Positions 10,501 to 21,680 of a DNA stretch of 64,000 nt are shown piece after piece. Position 1 is the first letter of the stretch, and each line of letters begins with the position of its first letter. The stretch is from Rhizobium acidisoli (GTDB lineage Bacteria; Pseudomonadota; Alphaproteobacteria; Rhizobiales; Rhizobiaceae): the NCBI RefSeq assembly GCF_002531755.2, contig NZ_CP035002.1:124001-188000 (forward strand). Reading direction: 5' to 3'. The notes under the pieces were generated by a model that saw nothing but the letters and a program-made list of their open reading frames with translations, did no database searches and was not told where the DNA came from. A program made the position numbers and the translations under genes.

Positions 10501-10548
10501 ACCCGCGAGGATGCAAGGCCAGGCATGTTGTAAAGAGTGAGAGTTTCG

Positions 10549-11781
10549 ATGATGGGTGCAGACAACAGATTGCCAGTAACGGTTCTCGCCGGGTTTCTCG
10601 GCGCCGGCAAGACGACTGTCCTCAATCATGTGCTGAGCAATCGGGAGGGCCGCCGGGTTGCCGTCATCGTCAATGATATGAGCGAGGTCAACATCGATGC
10701 GGAGCTCGTGCGCGAGGGGGGAGCAGATCTCTCGCGCACCGACGAGACGCTGGTAGAGCTCACCAACGGCTGCATCTGCTGCACCCTGCGCGACGATCTC
10801 CTGAGCGAAGTGCGCCGGCTCGCAGCCGCCGGCCGTTTCGACTATCTGCTGATCGAGGGCACCGGCATTGCCGAACCGCTGCCGGTCGCCGCCACCTTCT
10901 CCTTCCGCGACGAGAGCGGGGCGGCCCTCTGCGACGTGGCGCGTCTCGACACGATGGTCTGCGTCGTCGATGCGGTCAATCTCCTCACCGACTACCAGAG
11001 CGCCGATTTCCTTGCCGATCGCGGCGAGAGGCGTGACGGGCATGATGAGCGCAAGCTCGTGGAACTGCTCGTCGAGCAGATCGAATTTTCCGATGTCGTC
11101 ATCATCAACAAGGCAGGCGACGTGCCGTGCGCCGACCTTGCCGAGGTTCGCCGGGTCGTCGCGGCGCTCAATCCGGGTGCTCAGGTCGTCGAGGCGGTCT
11201 TCGGCCAGGTGCCGCTTGGGGCGATCCTGGATACCGGCCTCTTCAGCGAGGCGAAGGCTGCCCGCCATCCGCTCTGGCACAAGGAACTCTTCGGCTGGGG
11301 CGATCATGTGCCGGAGACCGAGGAATACGGCATAAGAAGCTTCGTCTATCGCAGCCGCCGGCCCTTCCATCCCCTGAGGCTCAAGGATTTCCTCGACCGG
11401 AAATGGGCGGGCCTCATCCGCGCAAAGGGTCATTTCTGGCTGGCGACGAGGCCGGATGAGATCGGCCTTCTATCGATTGCCGGCACCCAGTGCCGCATCG
11501 AGACCAGGGGCTACTGGTGGGCCTCGGTGCCGCGGGTACAATGGCCGCGCTTTCCGCAGTTCCGCCAGCTCATCGACCGGCATTGGGACGATGTCTGGGG
11601 CGACCGCCGCCAGGAGCTCGTCTTCATCGGTTCCGGCTTCGACGAGGAAGCGATCCGCGCCGCTCTCGGTTATTGCCTGATCGGAGAGGAGACGGGTTTC
11701 GATCCGCAGACCGCCGTCGGCATTCGCGATCCGTTTCCGGCCTGGCAGCACGGACATATCCCTGCGCATTCAAATAGTTAG
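10549..11781 (+). CDS. COG0523 CobW/ZigA-family GTP-binding protein (copy 2)
   Basis: 410 aa; clear paralogue of the gene at 3757-4941, alignable over nearly its whole length. Walker [10 protein letters not shown], the GCICC metal motif, EGTGIAEP and INK are all kept, as is [12 protein letters not shown] in the CobW_C part. The start is one of two adjacent ATGs (10549 or 10552) preceded by GAGTGAGAG. It lies 48 bp after the second giant protein and 65 bp before the small gene at 11847, so co-transcription with the secretion genes is likely. The family handles divalent metals. As the neighbouring giant protein carries a region related to an iron enzyme, a role in supplying metal is conceivable but speculative. 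The C-terminus is 15-20 residues longer than in copy 1. Confidence 0.88.
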   Translation: MMGADNRLPVTVLAGFLGAGKTTVLNHVLSNREGRRVAVIVNDMSEVNIDAELVREGGADLSRTDETLVELTNGCICCTLRDDLLSEVRRLAAAGRFDYLLIEGTGIAEPLPVAATFSFRDESGAALCDVARLDTMVCVVDAVNLLTDYQSADFLADRGERRDGHDERKLVELLVEQIEFSDVVIINKAGDVPCADLAEVRRVVAALNPGAQVVEAVFGQVPLGAILDTGLFSEAKAARHPLWHKELFGWGDHVPETEEYGIRSFVYRSRRPFHPLRLKDFLDRKWAGLIRAKGHFWLATRPDEIGLLSIAGTQCRIETRGYWWASVPRVQWPRFPQFRQLIDRHWDDVWGDRRQELVFIGSGFDEEAIRAALGYCLIGEETGFDPQTAVGIRDPFPAWQHGHIPAHSNS

Positions 11782-11846
11782 AGTCTCACTAGCAGCGTAA
11801 AGCGCCTTAAGTGAAGACGTATTGATTATCAACGGAGGAGAAAACA

Positions 11847-12149
11847 ATGAGCAACGAACTTTACGCAGACGGCATCGGCGAAATCACCATTACGGGAACG
11901 ATCGTTCGCATCGACCTGATGTCGCTTTCGGCAACCGATCGTGACGACAACAACAACCCGAAGCCGGTCTTCCGCCAGCGCATCATCATGCCTGTCGATG
12001 CTTTCGCCAATGCGGTCGATCTGATGCAGAAGGCGCTCGGCGGCTTGGTCGAGGCGGGTGCGGTCCGTCGTATCGGCGATATGTCAGCGGCGGCGGCGGC
12101 CGATATCCAGCAGGCCGGCGCGTCGAACGCTTCGCCGAACTTCAACTGA
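11847..12149 (+). CDS. Small conserved-looking protein of unknown function, next to type I secretion genes
   Basis: 100 aa with a strong ribosome-binding site (GGAGGAG, 6 nt before ATG). The sequence begins MSNELYADGIGEITITGTIV and has a predicted beta-rich N-terminal half (DGIGEITITGTIVRIDLMSL), a helical middle (DAFANAVDLMQKALGGLVEAG) and a short Ala-rich tail. It has no signal peptide, membrane helix or cysteine. I do not recognise the family. It lies between the second CobW-like gene and the ABC transporter and ends 43 bp before the latter, so it is probably part of the same operon. It could be a secretion accessory factor or regulator, but nothing in the sequence decides this. Confidence 0.8.
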   Translation: MSNELYADGIGEITITGTIVRIDLMSLSATDRDDNNNPKPVFRQRIIMPVDAFANAVDLMQKALGGLVEAGAVRRIGDMSAAAAADIQQAGASNASPNFN

Positions 12150-12192
12150 CAGAACGAATATTGACTCGGTCTCGTATTGTTTCGGGTGGGCC

Positions 12193-14333
<2,141 letters not shown>

Positions 14334-14337
<4 letters not shown>

Positions 14338-15776
14338 ACGCGCACGCCAGAAAACCCAGCGAGAACCTGCCGGTTCCTTCAGACAAGGGCCCCTCGGACA
14401 AGGCCCTTTCAGACAAGGGAAGGGCATTGACGGCCCGCCCGCCGCTGCCGCCGGCAATTGCCGAATTCCAGTCCGATGCCGTCGAACTCGAGGAACGCGC
14501 GCCGCCGCGGGTGGCGCGCATGACGCTCTACTGCGTGACGGCGCTGCTTGCGGCGGCGATCACCTGGGCCTCGGTTTCCTCGATCGACGAGGTGGTGATT
14601 GCGCCCGGCAAGCTCGTCACCACCCAGCCGACCATCGTCGTCCAGCCGCTCGAAACCTCGATCATCCGCACGATCGAGGTGAAGGCCGGCGAGGTCGTGC
14701 ATACCGGTCAGACGCTCGCGACCCTCGACGCCACCTTCAGCCAGGCCGATGTCGACCAGCAGCAGGCGAAATTCTCCGCACTCGATGCCCAGGTGAAGCG
14801 CATCGAGGCCGAGCTTGCCGGCGACGACTATACAAAGATGGCGGGAGATACGCCCGACCAGATGCTGCAGGCGCAGCTCTTCGGCCAGCGACGGGCCTTC
14901 TACGTGGCGCAGTTGCAGAATTTCGATCAGCAGATCGCCGGCCAATCGGCCGCTCTCGTGGCGAGCAAGAACCAGGAGGCGGTGCTCAATGACAGGCGTG
15001 ATGGGCTCTCGCAGATCGAAGCCGCGCGGGAGAGGCTCTATGACAACCAGAGCGGTTCGCTGATCACGCTGCTCGGCTCGCGCGACGCCCGCCTCGACGT
15101 CGAATCCGATCTGACTGCCGTCCGCGGCCGAGCCGACGAGGCCGCCCACTCCTATGCCAAGCTCCGAGCCGACCGTCAGGCCTTCATCGAGGATTTCCGC
15201 CGCGCCGCAATGGAGCAATTGGTGGAGTTGCGCGGCCAGCGTGACATGGCCGACGAGGAACTGAAAAAGATGAAGCTGCGCCGTAACATGGTGGCGCTGA
15301 CCGCACCCGCCGACGCCATCGTGCTCGATCTGGCGCAACGATCGGTCGGTTCGGTGGTGCGGGAGGCAGAGCCGGTGGTCACACTCGTGCCCATCAACGT
15401 GCCGCTCGAAGCCGAAGTCTCGATCAACACCCGCGATATCGGTCGGGTGGCCGTCGGCAAGGACGCGCGTGTCAAGCTCGACGCCTATCCTTTCCAGAAA
15501 TACGGCACCGCCACGGGCGAGGTGAGAACCATCAGCCAGGACACGTTCGTCACCGGCCAACAGGAGCAGACCGCCACTCCCAGCCAGCCCGCAGCGCCCT
15601 TCTTCAAGGCCCGAATCCTGCTTGCCGATACAAGGCTGAACGCCGCAGACGTGCCGGTGCGGCTGCTTCCCGGCATGACCGTGTCCACGGAAATCAAGGT
15701 CGGCAAGCGCACGGTGATCTCCTATTTCCTGTATCCGTTGCTGCGGGGGCTGGATAACGCGATACGCGAACCGTAG
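14334..15776 (+). CDS. HlyD-family type I secretion periplasmic adaptor
   Basis: 480 aa; the start codon overlaps the stop of the ABC transporter (ATGA), which fixes the start and shows translational coupling. A proline-rich cytosolic N-terminus of ~70 residues with a short PSDKGPSDKALSDKG repeat precedes one membrane segment (~70-92). The lipoyl-like half (VQPLETSIIRTIEVKAGEVVHTGQTLATLD) follows, then long coiled-coil arms (~125-320) and the second lipoyl and beta-barrel part (LTAPADAIVLDLAQRSVGSVV, LPGMTVSTEIKVGKR). It links the inner-membrane ABC protein to a TolC-type channel. It is the last gene of the secretion operon; no outer-membrane component follows. Confidence 0.92.
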
Positions 15777-16138
15777 GGGATCAGTCCGCCCCGTACGCGA
15801 TCCCGAGCGTGAGAAGATCCATGGGCTGGGTCACGATGCTGGAACAGCGCAGTTGTCGTGAAGTTGTCCGATGTGATTGTCCTCAGGCCGCCATTGCGCT
15901 CGCCCCATCAATTTTTAGGGGTGAGCGCCGTCCGCCGAGCTGGCTGCTTGACGCTCCACACAGGCGACCTCACACTCCAAGTGTCGAAGGTGAGTCGGGC
16001 AGACTGTACCGTTTTGCACATGCGTTGCTCAGCAGGGGCATTGGCTGACGCGCCGACCGATAGCGGCTGGTCGCAAACGGGATCGAGGTTGATTGGGTTC
16101 AAACTCGCATCCGCTCCGATTTTGCTTGTGAGGTCGCC
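15777..16138. other. Intergenic region with one strong inverted repeat
   Basis: 362 bp without a convincing gene. At 15896-15928 an 11-bp inverted repeat (GCGCTCGCCCC / GGGGTGAGCGC, one G-T pair, 11-nt loop ATCAATTTTTA) could fold strongly in RNA. No T-run follows it on either strand, so it is not a standard terminator, though it might stop or stabilise the secretion operon transcript ending at 15776. Short open frames here lack good starts. Confidence 0.5.
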
Positions 16139-17020
16139 GTGGATAAAATGTTATCAGCAGTCGATCCTCCTCCCGACATCCCCCCTCGGCGCTGGAACTC
16201 CCGATTGCGGAGCCGCCGCTGGCTGCTTTGGTCGATGCTTTTGATATCCGGTTTGCTTTTTGCAGGCATCTTTGTCTTTTACCGTGAACTCCACCACCTC
16301 GACGATCCGGTCGGGCTCGCTGACGATCGCGCTCTCGACACGGCTGTCCGATCAGCGCCTGTAGCCGTCGGCCCCGATACGGCGGCTCCTTCTCCTCTCC
16401 CGCCGATATCTATATCGCTGCCGCTGATCGAGGTGCCGAAGCCGGGATGGGCAAGTCAGTTTCTGCGGATGTGGCGCGTTTCGGGCCCGAATATGTGCGG
16501 TGCTCTTCGAGAGGCCGGCATCGAGATGAGCGACTGGAAAGCCGCGTCGATGCGCAATCGCAGTTATGAATGTTATTTTCAGCGGATTTATGAACGGGAC
16601 GAGGTGCGTCCCCTCAGTTCCACCTTCGTCAAGGTTCGTGGAAATGAAATCGGCGATGTCGTCGATATCCGGGCCAAGATCATCGGGCCGGCGACAGATG
16701 CGAAGGGGCATCTCGCCCCGGCCGTCCTGCGCATTTTCGAGATCATCGTGAAGCAGGCGTGCTGGCGCGATTTCGAGGATACTCTTGCGTCGATCCAAAA
16801 CCTTCGAGATGTCGAATACGAACGATTCGGCGCCTATCTCAGTTTCACGCGCGAAGCCGGCAGCGGAAATAACTTCAATTTTGTCCTTGGTCTGAAGGCG
16901 ACGTCAGATTCGCAGGTGAGGACGAAGACATATTTTTCCACAGAGCGCTGGCTAGCCACAACAGATCCGCGGCTCATGGACAGCTTGGGCACGTCACTAT
17001 CGGCCAGTTGCGCTCGATGA
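16139..17020 (+). CDS. Hypothetical single-pass inner-membrane protein
   Basis: 293 aa from GTG at 16139 (AGG about 5 nt upstream); the ATG at 16148 is the alternative. A basic, proline-containing start (PPRRWNSRLRSRRW) precedes one strong membrane helix (~residues 28-48, WLLWSMLLISGLLFAGIFVFY), leaving a ~240-residue domain on the periplasmic side. That domain has a conserved look (MWRVSGPNMCGALREAGIEM, three or four cysteines, FNFVLGLKATSDSQV). It may belong to one of the uncharacterised rhizobial families (DUF6030 comes to mind), but I am not sure. It stands alone between the secretion operon and the diguanylate cyclase. Confidence 0.75.
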   Translation: MDKMLSAVDPPPDIPPRRWNSRLRSRRWLLWSMLLISGLLFAGIFVFYRELHHLDDPVGLADDRALDTAVRSAPVAVGPDTAAPSPLPPISISLPLIEVPKPGWASQFLRMWRVSGPNMCGALREAGIEMSDWKAASMRNRSYECYFQRIYERDEVRPLSSTFVKVRGNEIGDVVDIRAKIIGPATDAKGHLAPAVLRIFEIIVKQACWRDFEDTLASIQNLRDVEYERFGAYLSFTREAGSGNNFNFVLGLKATSDSQVRTKTYFSTERWLATTDPRLMDSLGTSLSASCAR

Positions 17021-17178
17021 CGGTGGGGCGATATCTGCAACATGCCTTGGAGCCAGCGCTTATCGGGATAGCTCTGGTGCCTGCCCGGCATGTAGAGGCC
17101 GAGTAAACGTGACCAGGGGGAGATAACCGGCTGAGGGTCCTTTGTCTCGCGGGTCTTTTCACGTAGAAATGATGCGAT

Positions 17179-18108
17179 ATGGATGGATTCGGCAACCAGA
17201 CGGGATCCGATATGGACGAGATCGCTGAACAGCTTCTGCAGCTCTCCGCGAATACCTCGACGCTCATGGCGGTCTATGACTCCAGCGACCGGCTGCGCTA
17301 CGCCAACCTGGCGCTCCGTTCGGCGTATTTCATCGAGCGGGACGAGACCCCGCTTTGGCCTGATCTCATGCGACGCAATTTCGAACGCGGCCAGGGCACT
17401 GTCATTCATGCAAAAAATTTCGACGAGTGGCTGCGATCGACGCAGTCCCGCCGGGGGAAAATCGGCTATCGGGCGTTCGAAACCGACCTGATGGACGGCC
17501 GCTGGCTCTGGATGACCGAGGCTGTCCAGAAAAACGGCTGGATGCTGTGTGTTGCGAGCGATATCACCACCCTGCGTGCCGAGGAGCGAAGTGTCCGGCA
17601 GGACCGCGACTTTGCCGTCAAGGCTTCGCAGACCGATGAGCTGACCGGGGTTGCAAACAGGCGGTTCGTCATGGCGCGGATAGAGGACATGCTCGTTGCC
17701 GCCAAAGACGGTGGTGAGGGATGTCTTGCCGTGCTCGACATCGACAACTTCAAGCACATCAACGACAGGCTTGGCCATCACGCCGGTGATCTCGTGCTGA
17801 AGGACTTTGCGCACCGAATCCACCAGCATGTGCGGCGCAGCGACTGTTTCGGGCGCGTCGGAGGGGAAGAGTTTGTTTTGGCGATGCCGGGCACGGCTTT
17901 GGAGGACGCCGTCGAGATCATCGAAACCATGTTGACGATGATCCGGTTTTCCCGCCCGCTGACGGAATCCCCCGATTTTGCCTATACGTGTTCGGCAGGC
18001 GTTGCAGTCTCCCTCAGAGAGGATACCGCGGCTGAACTTTATAGACGCGCCGATCAAGCACTATACGCCGCCAAACTTGGCGGCCGCGATCGGGTCCGCG
18101 CTGCTTGA
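17179..18108 (+). CDS. Diguanylate cyclase (PAS-like sensor plus GGDEF)
   Basis: 309 aa. Residues ~12-135 resemble a PAS sensor domain (LMAVYDSSDRLRYANLALRSAYF, then WMTEAVQKNGWMLCVASDIT), followed by a short helix linker. The GGDEF domain is at ~150-308: TDELTGVANRRF, DIDNFKHINDRLGHHAGD, the active site GGEEF and an RxxD inhibitory site (RRSD) exactly five residues before it, so it should make c-di-GMP with product feedback. It has no membrane segment, so it is a soluble sensor. It is followed by a RIME-like repeat and has no obvious operon partner. Its nearness to secreted matrix-type proteins suits c-di-GMP control of surface functions, but that is inference. Confidence 0.93.
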   Translation: MDGFGNQTGSDMDEIAEQLLQLSANTSTLMAVYDSSDRLRYANLALRSAYFIERDETPLWPDLMRRNFERGQGTVIHAKNFDEWLRSTQSRRGKIGYRAFETDLMDGRWLWMTEAVQKNGWMLCVASDITTLRAEERSVRQDRDFAVKASQTDELTGVANRRFVMARIEDMLVAAKDGGEGCLAVLDIDNFKHINDRLGHHAGDLVLKDFAHRIHQHVRRSDCFGRVGGEEFVLAMPGTALEDAVEIIETMLTMIRFSRPLTESPDFAYTCSAGVAVSLREDTAAELYRRADQALYAAKLGGRDRVRAA

Positions 18109-18176
18109 AACTGTCACTGCATCCAATTGGCCACGCTTCAAACTCAGGATTGTGTCCTCGGTCCAGCCTCGTAGCT

Positions 18177-18290
18177 AGAGCATGATGCCGAAAAGTGTGA
18201 ACGGTTTTCGGACGACATCATGCTCTAACTCTTTAATTTAGAACAGGATTCATATTTTAGGCCGACCTGGCCTAAAATCATCCTGTTCTA
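18177..18290. repeat. RIME-type rhizobial intergenic element (two palindromes)
   Basis: Two large imperfect palindromes lie side by side. 18177-18226 has arms AGAGCATGATG / CATCATGCTCT and inner CCGAAAA / TTTTCGG. 18239-18290 has arms TAGAACAGGAT / ATCCTGTTCTA and inner TTAGGCC / GGCCTAA. The layout and the GCATGATG...CATCATGC core match what I know of Rhizobium intergenic mosaic elements (RIME, ~108 bp). It lies between the convergent cyclase and ABC ATPase genes; the stop codon of the ATPase (18288-18290) is the last three bases of the second palindrome. Confidence 0.8.
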
Positions 18291-19130
18291 GACAGCTCTT
18301 CCCAATCCAAGCGGTGTCAGGCGAGGAAGCGTATCCGTGCCTCTGTCTTCATGGAGCAGTTCAAGGCAGTGACGCTTGAGCCGCGAGAATTCGGGCGATG
18401 CGACGATGTCGGTCGAACGTGGCCGCGGGAAGGGGACAGTGATCTCTTCGTGAATGCGGCCGGGTTGCGCCTTCATCACGATGATCCGGTCGGCGAGCAG
18501 CAGCGCTTCGTCGATATCATGCGTCACGAACAGGATGGTCTTGCGGAACTGTTCCCATATGGCGAGCAGCAGTTCCTGCATTTTCAGCCGCGTCAGGGCG
18601 TCGAGCGCTCCGAAGGGTTCATCCATCAGCAGGAGCCGCGGCTGGTTGACGAGGACGCGGGCAATTTCCACCCGCTGCTGCATGCCGCCGGAAAGCTGGG
18701 CGGGATATCGATCGGCAAAGCCGTTCAGGCCGACGAGATCGAGCATTCGCTGCGCCTCGCGCCGGCGCTGTTCCTTTCCGACGCCACGCATCTTGGGTCC
18801 GAAGGCGACATTGTCGCGGGCGCTCTTCCAGGGAAACAGAGTGTGGTGCTGGAAGACGATGCCGCGTTCGGGATGCGGGCCGCTGACGGCCATGCCGTCG
18901 ACGTCCAATCTACCGCCGGCAATGTCGATATGGCCGGCGAGCGCGCCGAGAAGCGTTGACTTTCCGCAACCGGAGGGGCCGAGCAGGCAGACGAACTCAC
19001 CGGGCGCGACGGAGAAACTGACATCCGAGACCGCTTCGAAAGCGGCCTTGCCCCTGCCCAGTCGGATGGAAACCCGCTCCGCCAGGATTCTGCCGGTCTC
19101 GGACCGCATCAGGCGCTGATGACTGTTCAT
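18288..19130 (-). CDS. ABC transporter ATP-binding protein, nitrate/sulfonate/taurine type
   Basis: 280 aa. Walker [11 protein letters not shown]-loop [10 protein letters not shown], signature [13 protein letters not shown], Walker [13 protein letters not shown] and H-loop VTHDIDEAL place it in the SsuB/TauB/NrtD group. The start at 19130 overlaps the stop of the permease gene (ATGA), so an upstream extension of the frame is not used. It energises uptake with the permease (19127-19921) and binding protein (19930-21342). The substrate cannot be read from the ATPase. The last codons run into the RIME-like palindrome, which seems to supply the stop codon. Confidence 0.9.
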   Translation of the reverse strand: MNSHQRLMRSETGRILAERVSIRLGRGKAAFEAVSDVSFSVAPGEFVCLLGPSGCGKSTLLGALAGHIDIAGGRLDVDGMAVSGPHPERGIVFQHHTLFPWKSARDNVAFGPKMRGVGKEQRRREAQRMLDLVGLNGFADRYPAQLSGGMQQRVEIARVLVNQPRLLLMDEPFGALDALTRLKMQELLLAIWEQFRKTILFVTHDIDEALLLADRIIVMKAQPGRIHEEITVPFPRPRSTDIVASPEFSRLKRHCLELLHEDRGTDTLPRLTPLGLGRAV

Positions 19131-19921
19131 CGTGCCGTTTCCTTTTTTTGCCAGGGGATGAGCGCGTTGCCTAAGGCACGCAGCAAGGTGCTGCTGCCCA
19201 TGCCGAGCACGCCGATCACCACCATGCCGACGATGATCTCGGGGTAGTTCTGCAAGGTATAGGCTTCCCAGGTGTAGTAGCCGATGCCGAATTGTCCGGA
19301 GATCATTTCGGCGGTCACCAGACAGAACCACGACGTGCCCATGCCGATGGCAAGGCCGGTGACGATGCTGGGCGCCGCACCCGGAAGGATGACTTCGAAC
19401 AGCATCGCGCGACGGGTGCTGCCGAGACTCTTTGCCGCCGCGATCAGGCGCGGATCGACGCCTTCGACCCCGTGGACCGTATTGAGCAGGATGGGAAACA
19501 AGGCGCCGGTGAAGGTGATGAAGATCATCGACAGTTCGGACGACGGAAACATCAGCACGGCGAGCGGTATCCATGCGACGGCCGGGATCGGCCGCAAGAG
19601 TTCGAGGGGCGCAAGCAGGAAATCTCCGACGTGTCGCGATCGGCCGATGATCAGGCCGAAGGCAATGCCGGCAACAGCGGCGATCGCGTATCCGGCAAAC
19701 ACCCTTTCAAGGCTGCTGGAAACATGCGCGAACAGTTTCGGCGACTGGAAGAACCCCAGGGCGGCGGCGAATACCTCGACCGGCGAAGGCACGTTCCGGA
19801 AGGTGACCAGGCCGAGATCGAGCCGCAGGGTGGATGCCATCTGCCACAGGAGCAGGCAGATGGCGATCGATCCCGCGCGGCGCAGCCAAGATCCGTAGTC
19901 GGGGTGCGTCCACGTCGTCAT
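19127..19921 (-). CDS. ABC transporter permease, nitrate/sulfonate/taurine type
   Basis: 264 aa with about six membrane helices. The EAA-like loop (AAKSLGSTRRAMLFEVILPGAAPSIVTGLAIGMGTSW) that contacts the ATPase is clear, as in SsuC/TauC/NrtB. It acts in the inner membrane. It starts 8 bp after the stop of the substrate-binding protein gene and overlaps the ATPase gene by 4 bp, so the three form one operon, transcribed away from the Crp/Fnr gene at 21681. Confidence 0.9.
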   Translation of the reverse strand: MTTWTHPDYGSWLRRAGSIAICLLLWQMASTLRLDLGLVTFRNVPSPVEVFAAALGFFQSPKLFAHVSSSLERVFAGYAIAAVAGIAFGLIIGRSRHVGDFLLAPLELLRPIPAVAWIPLAVLMFPSSELSMIFITFTGALFPILLNTVHGVEGVDPRLIAAAKSLGSTRRAMLFEVILPGAAPSIVTGLAIGMGTSWFCLVTAEMISGQFGIGYYTWEAYTLQNYPEIIVGMVVIGVLGMGSSTLLRALGNALIPWQKKETAR

Positions 19922-19929
19922 TATCGGCC

Positions 19930-21342
19930 TCAGTTGCTTGCCACGACGGAGGATTTGGCGCTGGCGAAATCGAGCACGGCGCCGCCATGCGCCTTGGCCC
20001 AGCTCTCGGCGCTGTCCTTGAGCAGGAAGGCGCCGATCTCGCCCTTTTCGTCACGAACGAACCAAGCCTGATTACCGAGGAGCTTGATGCCGCTCTCCCG
20101 ATCCTGCGCGTAGAAGACGCGGATGGCCTTGCCTTCGCCCTCGAGCGCCTTCAAAGCCTTGAAGGCATTTTCCGCGGTGGCGTAGTGGCGGACGAGCGGC
20201 TCGTCCTTGACCCAGATCTCGGCGACGCGTTTCGGATCCTTGATCGGTTCGCCGGTCGCCGCGTCCTTGGCGTCGAGCGGAAGCTGGCCATAGTTCTTCA
20301 GGCTTGCCTCATAATCGAGACCCGAGGCCTTGAAGGCGGCCTTGATGAAGCGGTCGTCTACAAATGTGTCGACGTCGAGCCCGGTATCGGCCTTCTTCAG
20401 GTATTGCAGCGTTTCGATCGCGGTGCCGACGGCCTGCCGGTATTCCGGCTTCCAGGTCAGGTCACGGGTCTGGAGGCCTAACGGGCCGTGGAAGAGATAG
20501 TCCACTTCCGCTTCGACGCCGGTCACCTTGGCGATCAGTTCGCTGTATTTTTCCGGTTCCCTGGCGATCAGCTGGTCGGCTTCGAGGGCGGCGCGCAGAT
20601 AGGCGGTGACGACCTCGGGATATTTTTCCGCATAGTCCGCATCAACCAGCGCGCCGTGGAAGGTGGGGCCGTTCGCCTGCGAGCCGTCATAGATCTTTCG
20701 CGCGAAGCCCCGCCATGGATAAAGCTCGGCAAAGGGCACGAAATCGGCATGGGCCTCGATCTGGTTGGCCTTGAGCGCGGCGCCGGCGACTTCAGGCGCC
20801 TGGGCGATGATGCTGACATCCTTTTCCGGATCCCAGCCCTCGGCCTTGATGGCGCGCAGCAAGAGACCATGCGAGGTCGAGGCGAAGGGAACCGAAATCG
20901 TCTTGCCTTTCAGTTCGGAGATGGACTGGATCGGAGATTCCGTCGGAACGACGACGCCGTTGCCGCTTCCCTTGACGCTGCCGGAGAGGACCGAGATGAA
21001 CAGGCTCTTGCGTCCCGCCTTCAGATGCGCGAGGCCGTTGAACGAGCCGGGGAAATCCGCCATCACCCCGAAATCGAGCTTGCCGGCGATCTGTTCGTTG
21101 GTGATCGGCGCGCCGCTGGTAAAGTTCTTCCACTGGATGTCATAAGTGGCATCCTTGTATTTGCCGTCATGCGGCAGATATTTTTCGAGAAGGTTGAGTT
21201 CGCGGATCAGCAGGCCGCCGGTGGCGGTGTTGATCGTGGTGTCTTGCGTTCCGATGGCGACGCGAATGGTTTCCGCCTGCGCCGTGCCGATGAAACTGAC
21301 CGCAGCCAAAGCTGCAGCTGCCAATGTTAAGCGAAAATGCAT
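19930..21342 (-). CDS. ABC substrate-binding protein (NrtA/SsuA-like) with an extra C-terminal domain
   Basis: 470 aa from ATG at 21342 (GGGGTGG upstream), with a Sec signal peptide ending TAQA. Residues ~24-335 look like an NMT1/SsuA-type periplasmic binding domain (TIRVAIGTQDTTINTATGG, LKGKTISVPFASTSHGLLLR). At 470 aa it is well above the usual ~320-340 for this family. The extra ~120 residues (YATAENAFKALKAL...RVFYAQDRESG...WFVRDEKGEIGAFLL...AHGGAVLDF) resemble by eye the copper-site protein NosL, but without its Cys motif. Expression is likely from the shared divergent region with the Crp/Fnr gene. The ligand is unknown; an organosulfur or similar anion is a guess from the AprAB-like genes nearby. 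Confidence 0.85.
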   Translation of the reverse strand: MHFRLTLAAAALAAVSFIGTAQAETIRVAIGTQDTTINTATGGLLIRELNLLEKYLPHDGKYKDATYDIQWKNFTSGAPITNEQIAGKLDFGVMADFPGSFNGLAHLKAGRKSLFISVLSGSVKGSGNGVVVPTESPIQSISELKGKTISVPFASTSHGLLLRAIKAEGWDPEKDVSIIAQAPEVAGAALKANQIEAHADFVPFAELYPWRGFARKIYDGSQANGPTFHGALVDADYAEKYPEVVTAYLRAALEADQLIAREPEKYSELIAKVTGVEAEVDYLFHGPLGLQTRDLTWKPEYRQAVGTAIETLQYLKKADTGLDVDTFVDDRFIKAAFKASGLDYEASLKNYGQLPLDAKDAATGEPIKDPKRVAEIWVKDEPLVRHYATAENAFKALKALEGEGKAIRVFYAQDRESGIKLLGNQAWFVRDEKGEIGAFLLKDSAESWAKAHGGAVLDFASAKSSVVASN

Positions 21343-21680
21343 CGTGCCACCCCATATATTGCCCGTCGCCTCGCGGCGGGAAATCGTTGAATTCCAGTCG
21401 TGCAAATTTATGTGGCGAGGCCTGTGGCGGCGGAAGCAATTATTTGCATTGCCCCGCCGGCGGTCCTCGGCCGGACACAGGACCGGTATGGGCAGGCGCT
21501 GGGATCTGGTGTATAAGCGAATAATTACAGTCGGTTACCGTCAAGCCATTTCGGCAAACGTGCTGACGCCGCGGCGATAAACGACCACTTTCAGCGTCGA
21601 ATACGCAATTATATTTCTTTATAATCCATAGATATTATATCTATTAACCCACTCATTCGACACCAGAGAGGCGATCGACG
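21343..21680. promoter_or_regulatory. Divergent promoter region with a palindrome before the Crp/Fnr gene
   Basis: 338 bp between the ABC operon (minus) and the Crp/Fnr gene (plus). The right end (21601-21655) is strikingly AT-rich. It has a TATAAT at 21620-21625 and a palindrome ATAGATA-TTA-TATCTAT at 21628-21644, 37 bp before the regulator ATG. The palindrome overlaps where a transcript from that -10 would begin, so autoregulation is plausible. No clear -35 was found. Confidence 0.5.

Noticed and set aside
15896..15928. Terminator for the secretion operon
   Set aside because: Strong inverted repeat but no T-run on either strand and 120 bp from the stop codon; kept only as a structural note.
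16040..16110. tRNA-like GGGTTCAAACTC segment
   Set aside because: The flanking five-base T-arm does not pair and no acceptor or anticodon arm can be placed.
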